Assembly: GCA_002841945.1 (NCBI GenBank)
Contig: PHBI01000037.1
Coordinates: 1-64,000 of the forward strand
DNA: 64,000 nt
Source of the DNA: Deltaproteobacteria bacterium HGW-Deltaproteobacteria-14
GTDB lineage: Bacteria; Myxococcota_A; UBA9042; PHBI01
Reading direction: 5' to 3'
Both the position numbers and the translations under genes were made by a program. The notes beneath the pieces were generated by a model, which was not told the DNA's origin, did not search any database, and saw only the letters and a program-made list of their open reading frames with translations. Shown one piece after another: positions 29,544 through 39,937 of the stretch. Every line of letters starts with the position of its first letter. Within the stretch, counting starts at the first letter, position 1.

Positions 29544-30226
29544 CGCGCCGTGGCGGCGCGCCGCCGCCGCCGGGCGAGCGGCGCGAGGTCGACGGCCTGG
29601 TCCTCAGCTGCGTGGACGTCGACAACGCCCGCATCGCCAGGATCCTGAGCCGCGAGGACGAGGTGGTGCCGGTCATCGCGCGCCACGGGCGCCGACCGTC
29701 GGCGCGCAAGACCGGGACGCGGCTGCAGCCGCTCACCGCCGTCACCGCGCAGCTCACCCTGCGCCCGGGCGACGACCTGGCGGGGCTCACCGGCGCCGCG
29801 ACCTACGCGGATTTCGCGGTCCTCAAGGGCGACCTGCGGCGCTTCGGGCTGGCGTCGACGATGGCCGAGGTGGTGCTCGCGACGGTGCCGGACTTCGCCG
29901 CCGAGGCCGGCCTCCACGACCTCGTCCTGCGCGCTTGGCGCTGGCTCGACTCGCCCGCCAACGTGCCGGTCGAGGAGGTGCTGCTGCTCTTCGAGCTCCG
30001 CGCCCTGGGGCTCGCCGGCGCACTGCCGCCGATCGATGAGCTCCCCGGCCTCGAGGACAGCGCGCGCCGCAGCCTCACCGCCTGGGCGGGCGGCCAATGG
30101 AGCCTCCTCGCGCCACGGGACGCGCGCGCCGTGGCGACCGCCCTCGAGGGCCTGGTGTTCGCGTCCACCGGTCGCCGCCTGAAGTCGCGCCCCTTCCTCG
30201 ACGAGGTCCTCGCCGCGCCCACCTGA
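29540..30226 (+). CDS. recO: DNA repair protein RecO
   Basis: VDGLVLSCVDVDNARIARILSREDEVVPVIARHGRRPSARKTGTRLQPLTAVTAQL is RecO N-terminal OB-like; GTG start overlaps the mgtE stop. Confidence 0.78.
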   Translation: MTRRGGAPPPPGERREVDGLVLSCVDVDNARIARILSREDEVVPVIARHGRRPSARKTGTRLQPLTAVTAQLTLRPGDDLAGLTGAATYADFAVLKGDLRRFGLASTMAEVVLATVPDFAAEAGLHDLVLRAWRWLDSPANVPVEEVLLLFELRALGLAGALPPIDELPGLEDSARRSLTAWAGGQWSLLAPRDARAVATALEGLVFASTGRRLKSRPFLDEVLAAPT

Positions 30227-30247
30227 CCCGGGGTCAGACCAGGGGAC

Positions 30248-30279
30248 CAGGGGTCAGGCACCCTTACTTTTTACTTTTA
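30248..30279. repeat. REP-like 32-bp repeat, copy 1
   Basis: CAGGGGTCAGGCACCCTTACTTTTTACTTTTA; 30/32 identical to copy 2. Confidence 0.85.
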
Positions 30280-30316
30280 CGGCGTTCGACCCCGTGGATT
30301 CCGGCCTCGCCGAGAA

Positions 30317-30348
30317 CAGGGGTCAGGCACCCTCACTTTTTACTTTTG
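30317..30348. repeat. REP-like 32-bp repeat, copy 2 (overlaps 3' end of the Cys-repeat gene)
   Basis: CAGGGGTCAGGCACCCTCACTTTTTACTTTTG. Confidence 0.85.
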
Positions 30349-33022
30349 CGCTCGAAACGCGACGCCACGCGAGGAGCGCGAGCGCGAGCGCCGCGAGCCA
30401 ACCGACCGGGAGCGCGCCGCCCCCGGCGCAGCCCCCGCCCCCGGCGAGCAGCGGCGCGCCTTGGGCCGACTCCGCCGCCAGGGGGTCGCTGCCCGCGGCC
30501 ACCTCCGCGCCGTCACCGATCCCGTCGCCGTCGCTGTCGTACTCGAGCGGGAGGGTCCCGAGCGCGATCTCGTCACCGTCGCCGAGCCCGTCGCCGTCGC
30601 TGTCCGCGAGGCCCGAGTGGGTCCCGAGGTAGCCCTCCATGACGTCGCTGAGGCCGTCGGCGTCGTCGTCGCGGTCACAGGCGTCGCCTTGTCCGTCGAG
30701 GTCGGTGTCGCGCTGCCCCGGGTTGAAGACGCTCGGGCAGTTGTCCTCGATGTCCTCGACGCCATCACCGTCATCGTCGTCATCGCATGCGTCCCCGGCG
30801 CCGCCGCGATCGGTGTCGGCCTGGTCGGGGTTGGCCACGGTCGGGCAGTTGTCGGCGGCGCCCACCACCCCGTCGCCGTCGCCGTCGCCGTCGCAGTCCG
30901 ACGGTCGCCGGGCGCAGGTCCAGCCATACTCGACCCGGCAGTCCACGCCGCACCCGTCGCCCGCGAGCAGGTTGCCGTCGTCACACGCCTCGGTCGCCGG
31001 CGCGATCTGCCCGTCTCCGCAGGTCGACGAGCACCCGCTCCGCGCCCCCAAGACCGCGCTGCACGCCCAGCCGACCTCCACTCGGCAGGTCGCCGAGCAG
31101 CCGTCTCCGCCGACCTCGTTCCCGTCGTCGCAGGCCTCGCTCGGCGCCGCCATCATGCCGTCGCCGCACCGCGCGACGCACGCCTCCCCAGCCGCCCCGC
31201 ACGCCCAGCCCGGCTCCGGTTGGCAGCGCTCCGAGCACCCGTCGCCGGCCTCCGCGCCACCGTCGTCACAGCCCTCCGCGCCGGTCAGGAGGCCGTCGCC
31301 GCAGACCGGCGCGCACTTGCTCCCCTCGTGCTCCTTGCCCGGGATACAGCCCCACCCCACCTCCACCTCGCACCCGGCGGAGCAGCCGTCGCCGTCCGCG
31401 GGCGGGCCATCGTCGCACGCCTCGTCACCGGCGACGATCCCGTCGCCACACACCGTCTCGCACGCGCTCGTCGCGCCGGCCCCGGCGCAGCTCCAGCCGG
31501 GCTCGACCACACAGTCCCAGCCGCAACCGTCCCCCGAGAGGGCGATGGTGAACGCGCCTTCGGCGTCGATCCCACCGTCGTCGCAGGCCTCGTCTCCCTG
31601 GAGGACCCCGTCCCCGCAGACCGCGACCCGACACCCCCCGGCGACGCAGACGCCGCTCGCGCAGTCGGCCGCCTCGGCGCACCCGCCCCCCGCGCGGCAG
31701 GACGCGCAGCCACCGCCGCAGTCCACGTCGCTCTCGGCGCCGTTGGCGACCCCATCGTCACAGCGCGGCGCGGCACAGCTCCCGCCGTCGCACACCTGGC
31801 TCTCGCAGTCCGCGCCCGACCCACAGGCGCCCCCCGCGACGCACGGTCCGCAGCTCCCCCCGCAGTCGACGTCGCTCTCGTCGCCGTTCGCGACGCCGTC
31901 GCCGCATCTCGCAGACGCACACGCGCCGACCTCGCAGACCCCGCTGGCGCAGTCCCCGCCATCGACACAGTGCGCACCGTCGTCACAAGGATCGCACGGG
32001 CCGCCGCAGTCGGCGTCACGCTCGTCACCATTGTGCATTGCATCATGGCAGCTTGGCGGCTGACACGCGCCGCCTGCGCACACCCCGCTGACGCACCCGG
32101 CGCCGACCAGACAAGCCTCCCCCTCGGCGCACGGTCCGCAGCTCCCCCCGCAGTCCACGTCGCTCTCGTCGCCGTTCGCGACGCCGTCCGCGCAGCTCGG
32201 CGCCGCGCAGGCGCTGTCCTCACACACCCCGCTCAGGCAGTCGCTCGCCCCGACGCAGAAGGCTTGCTCCGGGCACGGCGCGCAGGTGCCACCGCAGTCG
32301 ATGTCGGTCTCGACGCCGTTGCTCACGCCGTCGTCACACGCCGGCGCGCGACACAGGGTCGCCTCGCAGACGCCGCTCGCGCAGTCCGCCGCCGCGTTGC
32401 ACCCGGCGTCGGCGGCGCACGGCGCGCAGTTGCCGCCGCAGTCGACGCCGGTCTCGATGCCGTTCAGCGTCTCGTCGTCACAGCTCGCGGCCTGGCACAC
32501 GCCGGCTTCGCAGACGGCGCTCAGGCAGTCGTCGGCGGAGTCGCACCCGCCCCCCGTCTGGCACGGCCCGCAGTCGTTACCGCAGTCGACCCCGGACTCG
32601 CCGCCGTTGCTGACGCCGTCCTGGCAGCTCGGCGCCTGACAGACGTCGCCGAGGCAGACGCCGCTCGCGCAGTCGTCGCCGGCGCCGCACCCCTGGGCCG
32701 CGAGGCACGGGGGGCAGCCGCTGCCGCAGTCCACGTCGGTCTCGAGGCCGTTCGCGAGGCCGTCGGAGCAGCTGGCCGTCTGGCAGATCCCGCCGGCGCA
32801 CACGCCGCTCTGGCAGTCCGACGCCGCGTTGCAGGTGCGACCGTCGCGGCACGGGGTGCAAGACCCGCCGCAGTCGGTGGCGCTCTCGTCGCCGTTGCGG
32901 ACCTTGTCGGCGCAGCCGACGGAGGCCTGGGCCGGGGCCACGGCGAGCAGCAGGAGGAAGGCGCACAGGGCGCTGGTGAGCGCGCTGGCGAGAGCGGTTG
33001 GTGCGACGTGGCGGCCGTTCAT
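30323..33022 (-). CDS. Secreted Cys-rich repeat surface protein: nine 48-aa repeats, five DUF4215/Myxococcus Cys-rich repeats, TSP3 repeats, MYXO-CTERM-like tail
   Basis: Signal peptide; CxDGVxNGxExDVDCGGxCxPC... x9; CGDGxxxxxEACDDG...GDGCSxxC x5; DxDGDGxxDxxDNCPxxxNPxQxDTD; GGGGCAGGGALPVGWLAALALALLAWRR. Confidence 0.9.
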   Translation of the reverse strand: MNGRHVAPTALASALTSALCAFLLLLAVAPAQASVGCADKVRNGDESATDCGGSCTPCRDGRTCNAASDCQSGVCAGGICQTASCSDGLANGLETDVDCGSGCPPCLAAQGCGAGDDCASGVCLGDVCQAPSCQDGVSNGGESGVDCGNDCGPCQTGGGCDSADDCLSAVCEAGVCQAASCDDETLNGIETGVDCGGNCAPCAADAGCNAAADCASGVCEATLCRAPACDDGVSNGVETDIDCGGTCAPCPEQAFCVGASDCLSGVCEDSACAAPSCADGVANGDESDVDCGGSCGPCAEGEACLVGAGCVSGVCAGGACQPPSCHDAMHNGDERDADCGGPCDPCDDGAHCVDGGDCASGVCEVGACASARCGDGVANGDESDVDCGGSCGPCVAGGACGSGADCESQVCDGGSCAAPRCDDGVANGAESDVDCGGGCASCRAGGGCAEAADCASGVCVAGGCRVAVCGDGVLQGDEACDDGGIDAEGAFTIALSGDGCGWDCVVEPGWSCAGAGATSACETVCGDGIVAGDEACDDGPPADGDGCSAGCEVEVGWGCIPGKEHEGSKCAPVCGDGLLTGAEGCDDGGAEAGDGCSERCQPEPGWACGAAGEACVARCGDGMMAAPSEACDDGNEVGGDGCSATCRVEVGWACSAVLGARSGCSSTCGDGQIAPATEACDDGNLLAGDGCGVDCRVEYGWTCARRPSDCDGDGDGDGVVGAADNCPTVANPDQADTDRGGAGDACDDDDDGDGVEDIEDNCPSVFNPGQRDTDLDGQGDACDRDDDADGLSDVMEGYLGTHSGLADSDGDGLGDGDEIALGTLPLEYDSDGDGIGDGAEVAAGSDPLAAESAQGAPLLAGGGGCAGGGALPVGWLAALALALLAWRRVSSAKVKSEGA
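31619..32914 (-). repeat. Nine tandem 144-bp (48-aa) coding repeats
   Basis: All nine units counted at exactly 48 aa with eight Cys per unit. Confidence 0.9.
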
Positions 33023-33235
33023 GTCCCCTCGGAGGTCGGTCGCGTGGCGCGCACGAGGACGCCCAGCCGCGGACGGTGGTTCGCGGCCACGCCGGGACGC
33101 TAGCGCCCCCGGCGCCGGCGGGTGGCGCTTCGCGAGAGTGTCGACGCCGGCGGCGTGCGTCGCCGGTCGCCGTGGTATTCGACGCGTCGCGGGATCCCTT
33201 GAGGACTCTTCGGCCGGAGGAGGACGCTGCGGGTG

Positions 33236-33781
33236 CTACGCGCGGGGCCCCGGGTGGCCCTCGGATCGAGCGACGTCCCAGCGGCTGGGCGGGTCGAGCG
33301 CCTGCTCGCGGTAGACGACCTCCACGATCTCGATGTCGGTCTGGCTCCCGAGGTGGCGGAGCTGAATCGCCTCCCCCTCGCGCTTGCGCATGAGCGCCTT
33401 GCCGATGGGAGAGCGCCAGCTGATGCGCCCGAGGTCGGACTCGATCTCGTCTTCGCCGACGAGATCGAGGGTCTTCTCGGAGCCGTCGGGGTAGCCGAGG
33501 ATCACGGTCGCACCGAAGTAGACGACGTCTCCGCGATCGGTCGCCGGGTCGACCACCTCGGCGGCGGAGATGCGCTTGTCGAGCCAGCGCAGGCGCCGAT
33601 CGATCTCCCGCAGGCGCTTCTTGCCGTAGATGTACTCGGCGTTCTCGGAGCGGTCGCCGAGGGACGCGGCCCAGGCGACCTCCTCGACGATCTTGGGCCG
33701 CTCTACGAGCCGCAGCCAGCGCTGCTCGTCGCGCAGCCGCTTGAAGCCGCGCGGGGTGATGTAGTTCTTGAACTCCGCCAT
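33236..33781 (-). CDS. greB: Transcription elongation factor GreB
   Basis: NYITPRGFKRLRDEQRWLRLVERPKIVEEVAWAASLGDRSENAEYIYGKKRLREIDRRLRWLDKRI...SPIGKALMRKREGE. Confidence 0.93.
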   Translation of the reverse strand: MAEFKNYITPRGFKRLRDEQRWLRLVERPKIVEEVAWAASLGDRSENAEYIYGKKRLREIDRRLRWLDKRISAAEVVDPATDRGDVVYFGATVILGYPDGSEKTLDLVGEDEIESDLGRISWRSPIGKALMRKREGEAIQLRHLGSQTDIEIVEVVYREQALDPPSRWDVARSEGHPGPRA

Positions 33782-33957
33782 GACGGCGGATCGTAGCCGG
33801 GACGGAGGGCGAGGGCCACCTCGATCACCGCGGAGCGGCATCGACGGCGCGCGCCACCGAGGGTACGCTCCTGGGTCTGAACGGCGCGTCCGCTGGAGGC
33901 GTCGGTGGTCCGGCGGCGCGCCGTGCGCCGCGCGGACAGCGTTTTGGGGAGGCGGTG

Positions 33958-34590
33958 ATGCTCAAGCGGCTCGTCATCATGGGTCTGGTCATCGGGTTCG
34001 CGGGTTCGGCGGCGGCGGCGCCCCCGGGGCCCGGGACGCGTCAGGACAAGCGAGAGATCCGGCAGGACAAACACGAGGGGCGCCAGGACAAGCGCGAGCT
34101 CCGGGACGACCGCCGCGACCTCGACCGGGTCTCGGGCATCCACGCGAGCTATCGCAAGGCCATCGCGCAGCGGCGCGCCGACCGGCGCAACGTCAAGCGA
34201 CTCGAGACGCGCTTCCTCGCCGAGCTGAAGGCCGAGGCCCGCGAGACCCGGCGCGAGGTCGGTAAGGCCGGCGACGAGCTCGACGGCTCGCGGCGCGAGG
34301 CCCGGCGCGACGGGAGCCGTGACGACCGCCGGGACGTGCGCGACGACAAGCGCGATCTGCGCCAGGAGATCGGCGCCAAGCGGCGGATCGAGGACCTCCG
34401 GGGCGAGTTCCGCGAGCTCGAGGGGCGGATGGACCCCCGCTCGCTCGCCCGCAAGGAGCAGCTCATGGCCCAGGCGGTCGACCTGGCCCGCGCCGAGCTC
34501 CAGGGGGACCGGCAGGAGATCCGTGAGGACAAGCGCGAGATCCGCGAGGACCGCCGGGACAAGCGCGAGGACCGGCGCGGCGGCCGCTGA
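33958..34590 (+). CDS. Secreted, extremely charged D/K/R/E-repeat protein
   Basis: Signal peptide MLKRLVIMGLVIGFAGSAAAA, then RQDKREIRQDKHEGRQDKRELRDDRRDL... and C-terminal EIREDKREIREDRRDKREDRRGGR. Confidence 0.7.
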   Translation: MLKRLVIMGLVIGFAGSAAAAPPGPGTRQDKREIRQDKHEGRQDKRELRDDRRDLDRVSGIHASYRKAIAQRRADRRNVKRLETRFLAELKAEARETRREVGKAGDELDGSRREARRDGSRDDRRDVRDDKRDLRQEIGAKRRIEDLRGEFRELEGRMDPRSLARKEQLMAQAVDLARAELQGDRQEIREDKREIREDRRDKREDRRGGR

Positions 34591-34666
34591 GCCCCGCTCG
34601 GGGCGAGGGGCGGGGTGCGAAACCCGGCCGAAACATCCGCGGCGCACTCTGAGCGAGCGCGTCTAG

Positions 34667-35095
<429 letters not shown>

Positions 35096-35276
35096 TCTCT
35101 CCCGGGAGGCCGGGAGTCGCCTTGGACGCTGTCCGGGGGCCTGTCGCGGGCCCTCGGGTCGCGCCTCGGTGCGTCCGCGGGGCCGGATCGAAACAACGTG
35201 GAAACCTCCCCCCTGGTAGGGTCTCTCACCTCGAGCCGGTGACGGCGCCGAGGCCGAGGAAACAGACGACCAGGAG

Positions 35277-36710
35277 ATGGATATGACGGTGAAGACGCCC
35301 AAGGAAGCGGTGGAGTACGCGCGCCAGAACGGCGCCGTGATGGCGGACCTCAAGTTCACGGACTTCCTCGGGACGTGGCAGCACCTCTCCGTCCACATCG
35401 ACCAGCTCTCCGAGGACGCGTTCAAGGACGGCTTCGGCTTCGACGGCTCCTCGATTCGCGGCTGGCAGACGATCAACGCGAGCGACATGACGCTGCTGCC
35501 GGACGCGAGCACGGCGCGGATGGACCCGTTCACGAAGCACCCGACCGTCTCGCTCATCGCCGAGGTGGTCGACCCCATCACCCACGAGCCCTACTCGCGT
35601 GACCCGCGCTACGTGGCGCAGAAGGCGGTCAACTTCCTGAAGTCGACCGGCCTCGGCGACACCGTATACATCGGCCCCGAGGCGGAGTTCTTCCTGTTCG
35701 ACTCGGTGCGCTACGAGCAGACCGGCAACAAGGCCTTCTACGAGGTCGACTCGGTGGAGGGCTCGTGGAACACCGGCAAGGACGAGCCGTTCGGCAACAA
35801 GGGCTACAAGGCGCGGCCGAAGGAGGGCTACTTCCCGGTCATGCCGTGGGACAAGGTCGCCGACCTCCGCACCGAGATGGTGGTCGAGCTCGTCAAGCTC
35901 GGCATCAAGGTCGAGGCCTCGCACCACGAGGTCGCCACCGGCGGCCAGTGCGAGATCGACATGCGCTACGACGACCTCGTGGCCATGGGCGACCAACTCC
36001 AGTGGTTCAAGTACGTGGTCCGCAACGTCGCCGCGCGCAACGGCAAGGTCGCGACGTTCATGCCGAAGCCGCTGTTTGGGGACAACGGCTCGGGGATGCA
36101 CACCCACATCTCGATCTGGAAGGACGGCAAGCCGCTGTTCGCGGGCAACGAGTACGCCGGGATCAGCCAGATGGCGCTGTGGTTCATCGGCGGCATCATC
36201 CGCCACGCGCCGGCGCTGGCGGCGTTCTCGAACCCGACCACCAACAGCTACAAGCGCCTCGTGCCGGGCTACGAGGCGCCGGTGAACCTGGCCTACTCGA
36301 GCCGCAACCGCTCGGCGTCGATCCGCATCCCGCTGCAGGCCAACGCCAACCCGAAGTCCAAGCGCCTCGAGTACCGCTGCCCCGACCCGACCGCCAACCC
36401 GTACCTGCTGTTCTCGGGGCTGCTCATGGCCGGCCTCGACGGCGTCGAGCGCCAGATCGACCCCGGTAAGCCCCTCGACAAGGACATCTACGGGCTGCCG
36501 CCGGAGGAGCTGGCCGACATCCCGAAGATGCCGGGCTCGCTCGAGGAGGCCGTCAACGCCCTCGAGAGCGACCACGACTTCCTGCTCAAGGGCAACGTCT
36601 TCACCCCGGACCTGATCCGGATGTGGGTCGATCGCAAGCGCGTCCACGACATCGACCAGGTCCGCATGCGCCCCACGCCCTACGAGTTCTTCCTGTACTT
36701 CGACGCGTGA
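35277..36710 (+). CDS. glnA: Glutamine synthetase type I
   Basis: [70 protein letters not shown]. Confidence 0.96.
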   Translation: MDMTVKTPKEAVEYARQNGAVMADLKFTDFLGTWQHLSVHIDQLSEDAFKDGFGFDGSSIRGWQTINASDMTLLPDASTARMDPFTKHPTVSLIAEVVDPITHEPYSRDPRYVAQKAVNFLKSTGLGDTVYIGPEAEFFLFDSVRYEQTGNKAFYEVDSVEGSWNTGKDEPFGNKGYKARPKEGYFPVMPWDKVADLRTEMVVELVKLGIKVEASHHEVATGGQCEIDMRYDDLVAMGDQLQWFKYVVRNVAARNGKVATFMPKPLFGDNGSGMHTHISIWKDGKPLFAGNEYAGISQMALWFIGGIIRHAPALAAFSNPTTNSYKRLVPGYEAPVNLAYSSRNRSASIRIPLQANANPKSKRLEYRCPDPTANPYLLFSGLLMAGLDGVERQIDPGKPLDKDIYGLPPEELADIPKMPGSLEEAVNALESDHDFLLKGNVFTPDLIRMWVDRKRVHDIDQVRMRPTPYEFFLYFDA

Positions 36711-36755
36711 GCCACGCGCTGCGGGCGCGGCGGCGGAGACGCCCCGCGCCCGTCG

Positions 36756-37271
36756 GTGCTTGACTTCGGGCGCGTCTCTGGCGATGGCGTCCACGTGCCC
36801 TACGATCCTCCGCTGTCCGCGCTCCCGGCGGCGCGCGCCGCCCGGGCGCGCCGCTCGCGACGCGCGCTCGGAGGAGCCGTGCTGCTGCTCGCCCTCGGAG
36901 GCCTGATCCTCGCCCGCTACGCCCAGACGCGGAGCGGCGACGAGGCGGCGCTCAGCGAGGGCGCGGCGCACCTGCGCGCCGCGATCGACGGCGACCCGAC
37001 GCGCTGGGCCCCGGCCGAGGACGCGTTCTCCCGCGCTGCACATGGGAGCATCTTCGATGCCTATCCCATCTTCGCCCTCGAGATGGTGCGTCGCATCAAG
37101 AGCGGCTCTTGGGGGCAGATCGAGGCGGCGCTGCTGCCGAGCGCCGAGGCCCTCGCGGCCGGGGACCTGACCCGCGCCCGGGAGGCGCTGGCGCTGGCCC
37201 CGACCGCGCTCGGCCACGACTGGATGGCGCGGCTCCTCGACGCCGTACAGGCGGCCGCTCCACCGCGCTGA
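36756..37271 (+). CDS. Hypothetical single-TM protein
   Basis: ORF with basic region then ALGGAVLLLALGGLILARYA; start codon uncertain. Confidence 0.5.
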   Translation: MLDFGRVSGDGVHVPYDPPLSALPAARAARARRSRRALGGAVLLLALGGLILARYAQTRSGDEAALSEGAAHLRAAIDGDPTRWAPAEDAFSRAAHGSIFDAYPIFALEMVRRIKSGSWGQIEAALLPSAEALAAGDLTRAREALALAPTALGHDWMARLLDAVQAAAPPR

Positions 37272-37350
37272 GGATCCCTCGCGCGACCGCGAGATCCGCG
37301 ACCCGCGAAGAAAAAGCGGAACGAAACGGGCCGCCGACGGCAAAGGACAG

Positions 37351-39804
37351 GTGACGGCGACGCACGCGGCGTGCGCCGACCCTGCCCCCCCTCGTCGAGG
37401 CCCCATGCGCCTGCTCCTCGCCACCACCGCCGGCGCGGTCACCACCGGCTGCGCCGCCGCCCTCGGGCCCCTGGCCGCCCTCGGTGGGCTCGCCGCGGCC
37501 CTCGCGCTGCTGCTCTCAGGCGCCCCACGCGGCGGGCGGCGGTGGACGGCGCTCGCGCTGCTCCTCGGCCTCGGCTGGGGCGCCTTCATCACCCGGCCGG
37601 CGCCCCCGCTGCCCACCGGTGAGGTGACGGTCACCGGGACCGTCTTCGCGGTGAGCTGCGACCGGCCGCCCCGCTGCCGGGTCACGCTGGCCGACGCGCA
37701 GATCGGGCCCGAGCTGCGCCTGCGCCGCGTCGCGGTCTGGTTCGACGACCTCTACGAGCCGCCGGCGACCGGGCTCGGGGTCCGCCTCCTGGCCGAGGTC
37801 CGCGAGGCGCGACGCGCCACCAACCCGAGCCCGTTCACGGACACTGTGGCCCCGCCGCGGCCCTACCTGAAGGCCATCGCCGACCTCGAGCTCAGCGGCG
37901 CCTCCCCGAGCTGGGACGCCGCCATCGCGGCGACGCTGCGTGAGCGCATGGACTTCGCCGACCCGCGCGCCGCCGCGCTCTATCGCGCGCTCCTCCTCGG
38001 CGACAAGGGCGACCTCGAGGCGCAGATCCGGTGGGGCTTTCAGGACACAGGCACCGCGCACATCCTCGCTATCTCGGGGCTCCACCTGGCGCTCATCGGC
38101 TTCGGCCTGCGCGCCCTGCTCCTGGCCGCCCTGCTCCGCGTCCGCCGGCTCGCGCAGGGGGCGCGAGTGCCGGCCATCGCCGCCGCCGCCGCCCTGCCGC
38201 TGTTGTGGGCCTACACCGAGGTCGTCGCCCCCTCGGACGCCACCCGACGCGCCCTCGTCTTCATCGGCCTCGTCTTCCTCGGCGAGGTTTTGGCCCGCCG
38301 CGCCCAGGGCCGGCGGACGCTGCTCCTCGCCGCGATCACGGGGCTCCTCGCCGACCCGACGGCGCTGCTGCGGCCAGGGTTTCAGCTGTCCTTCGCCGCC
38401 GCAGCGTCCCTCGTCCTCGGCGCCCCGCTCGGCCGCCGGATCGTCGCCTTCTGGAGCGAGCCGGGGCGCCTGAGGCGGCCGCTGGTGCGGCGCCTCGCCA
38501 TCGGCGTGAGCGCGCTGCTGCTGGTCGACGCGCTGACGTTCGCGGCGACCGCCCCCCTGACCGCCGCGTGGTTCGGTCAGGTGGCCCCCCACGGTCTGTG
38601 GATCAACCTCGTCGCCGTCCCGCTGGTCACCCTCGTCGTCTTGCCGATCGGCGCGCTGTGGGCGGCGCTGGCGTTGCTTGCGCCCCCGCTGGCGGCGTGG
38701 CTGGCGGCGGCGCCGAGCGCCATCGGCGGGAGCTTCGTCGCCGGGATCCTGGGCGCGGCCGACGCGGTCGGCCCGAGCTCGGTCGCCGCCTGGCCGGTCC
38801 CCCTCGCGGTGGCCGCCACGGTGGCCTTCCTCGCCTTGCTCGCCACCCCGCGAGGGCGCGGGCTCGCCGCGACCGCCCTCGCCGGGATCGCGGTCCTCGG
38901 GGCCTGGGTCGCCCACCCCGGTCCCGGCCCCCTCGAGGTGACCGCCCTCGACGTGGGCCACGGCGACGCCCTGCTCCTGCGGCTGCCCGCCGGGGGCGCG
39001 GCCCTCGTCGACGCCGGGGGAGCGTGGCAGGGGGGCGAGGCCGACCGGCGCCAGGCGGACCGCCAGGTCGTGGCGTCGCTGCTGCAGCGCGGGGTGGCGG
39101 CCCTCGACGCCCTGATCGTGACCCACGCCGACCGAGACCACATCGGGGGGGCGGCGACCGTCGTCGCGCGCATCCCGGTTCGGAGCCTGTGGCTGCCGCC
39201 GTGCGCCCTGCTCACCGGGCGAGGCCAGGCCCTGGCGCGCGCCGTCCTCGACCGCGGCGGCACCGTGCGCCCGCTCCACCGGCAGCCCGCGACGGGCTGG
39301 GAGGGGGCGGAGCTCGAGGTGCTGTGGCCCCCCGGCGACCAGGTCGGCTGGGACGGCCGCTGCCGGGTCGCCGCCAACGACAGCTCGCTGGTCCTGGCCC
39401 TCCGCTACGCCGGGCGAACGCTGCTGCTGACCGGCGACATCGAGGCGCCCGATGAGGCCCGGCTCGTCGCCGAGGCTGGCGCGCGGCTCCGCGCGGACGT
39501 GCTCAAGGCGCCCCACCACGGCAGCCGCACGTCGTCGACGCCGGCCCTGCTCGCGGCGGTGAGGCCGCGCGACGTCGTCGTCTCGGGCCTCCCCGGGCGA
39601 GCCCCCATGCCTCCCCACGACGACGTCCTCGCGCGCTATCGAGCGCGCGGGACGCGGGTCTGGATCACCGGCCGCGACGGCGCGGTCACCGTCCGGGTCG
39701 GGCCGGACGGGCGGCTCACCGTGAGCGCCCTCCGGTCAGAGGGTGGCGACGACCGCGTCGAGGCCTGGGCGCGCTTCACCGCAACGCAACAAGGGGACCG
39801 ATGA
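37351..39804 (+). CDS. comEC: ComEC/Rec2-type DNA-uptake/internalisation protein
   Basis: QDTGTAHILAISGLHLALIGFGLRALLL (competence domain) and VTALDVGHGDALLLRLPAGGAALVDAGG...VTHADRDHIGGAATV...LKAPHHGSRTSS (metallo-beta-lactamase domain). Start may be 37405. Confidence 0.92.
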   Translation: MTATHAACADPAPPRRGPMRLLLATTAGAVTTGCAAALGPLAALGGLAAALALLLSGAPRGGRRWTALALLLGLGWGAFITRPAPPLPTGEVTVTGTVFAVSCDRPPRCRVTLADAQIGPELRLRRVAVWFDDLYEPPATGLGVRLLAEVREARRATNPSPFTDTVAPPRPYLKAIADLELSGASPSWDAAIAATLRERMDFADPRAAALYRALLLGDKGDLEAQIRWGFQDTGTAHILAISGLHLALIGFGLRALLLAALLRVRRLAQGARVPAIAAAAALPLLWAYTEVVAPSDATRRALVFIGLVFLGEVLARRAQGRRTLLLAAITGLLADPTALLRPGFQLSFAAAASLVLGAPLGRRIVAFWSEPGRLRRPLVRRLAIGVSALLLVDALTFAATAPLTAAWFGQVAPHGLWINLVAVPLVTLVVLPIGALWAALALLAPPLAAWLAAAPSAIGGSFVAGILGAADAVGPSSVAAWPVPLAVAATVAFLALLATPRGRGLAATALAGIAVLGAWVAHPGPGPLEVTALDVGHGDALLLRLPAGGAALVDAGGAWQGGEADRRQADRQVVASLLQRGVAALDALIVTHADRDHIGGAATVVARIPVRSLWLPPCALLTGRGQALARAVLDRGGTVRPLHRQPATGWEGAELEVLWPPGDQVGWDGRCRVAANDSSLVLALRYAGRTLLLTGDIEAPDEARLVAEAGARLRADVLKAPHHGSRTSSTPALLAAVRPRDVVVSGLPGRAPMPPHDDVLARYRARGTRVWITGRDGAVTVRVGPDGRLTVSALRSEGGDDRVEAWARFTATQQGDR

Positions 39805-39937
39805 ACGGCCGATGGCATCGCGCCCTGAAGCGCTGTGCGCTGCACAACAGATCGTCTGGGCCGGGCGGGGCTCGGAGCCTCTCCCCGTTCGTTCGCCGGG
39901 TGGCCACGGTGGAGGCCCCCCGGCGGCGGGCGGGAGA

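Noticed and set aside
31619-32914. 144-bp periodicity as a CRISPR-like or mobile repeat array
   Set aside because: Repeats are in-frame 48-aa protein modules with diverged DNA, not identical repeats with spacers.
30461-33103. 880-aa plus-strand ORF
   Set aside because: Antisense shadow of the Cys-repeat gene; its apparent periodicity derives from the 144-bp repeats.
35226-37685. 819-aa minus-strand ORF
   Set aside because: Antisense to glnA; no domain content.
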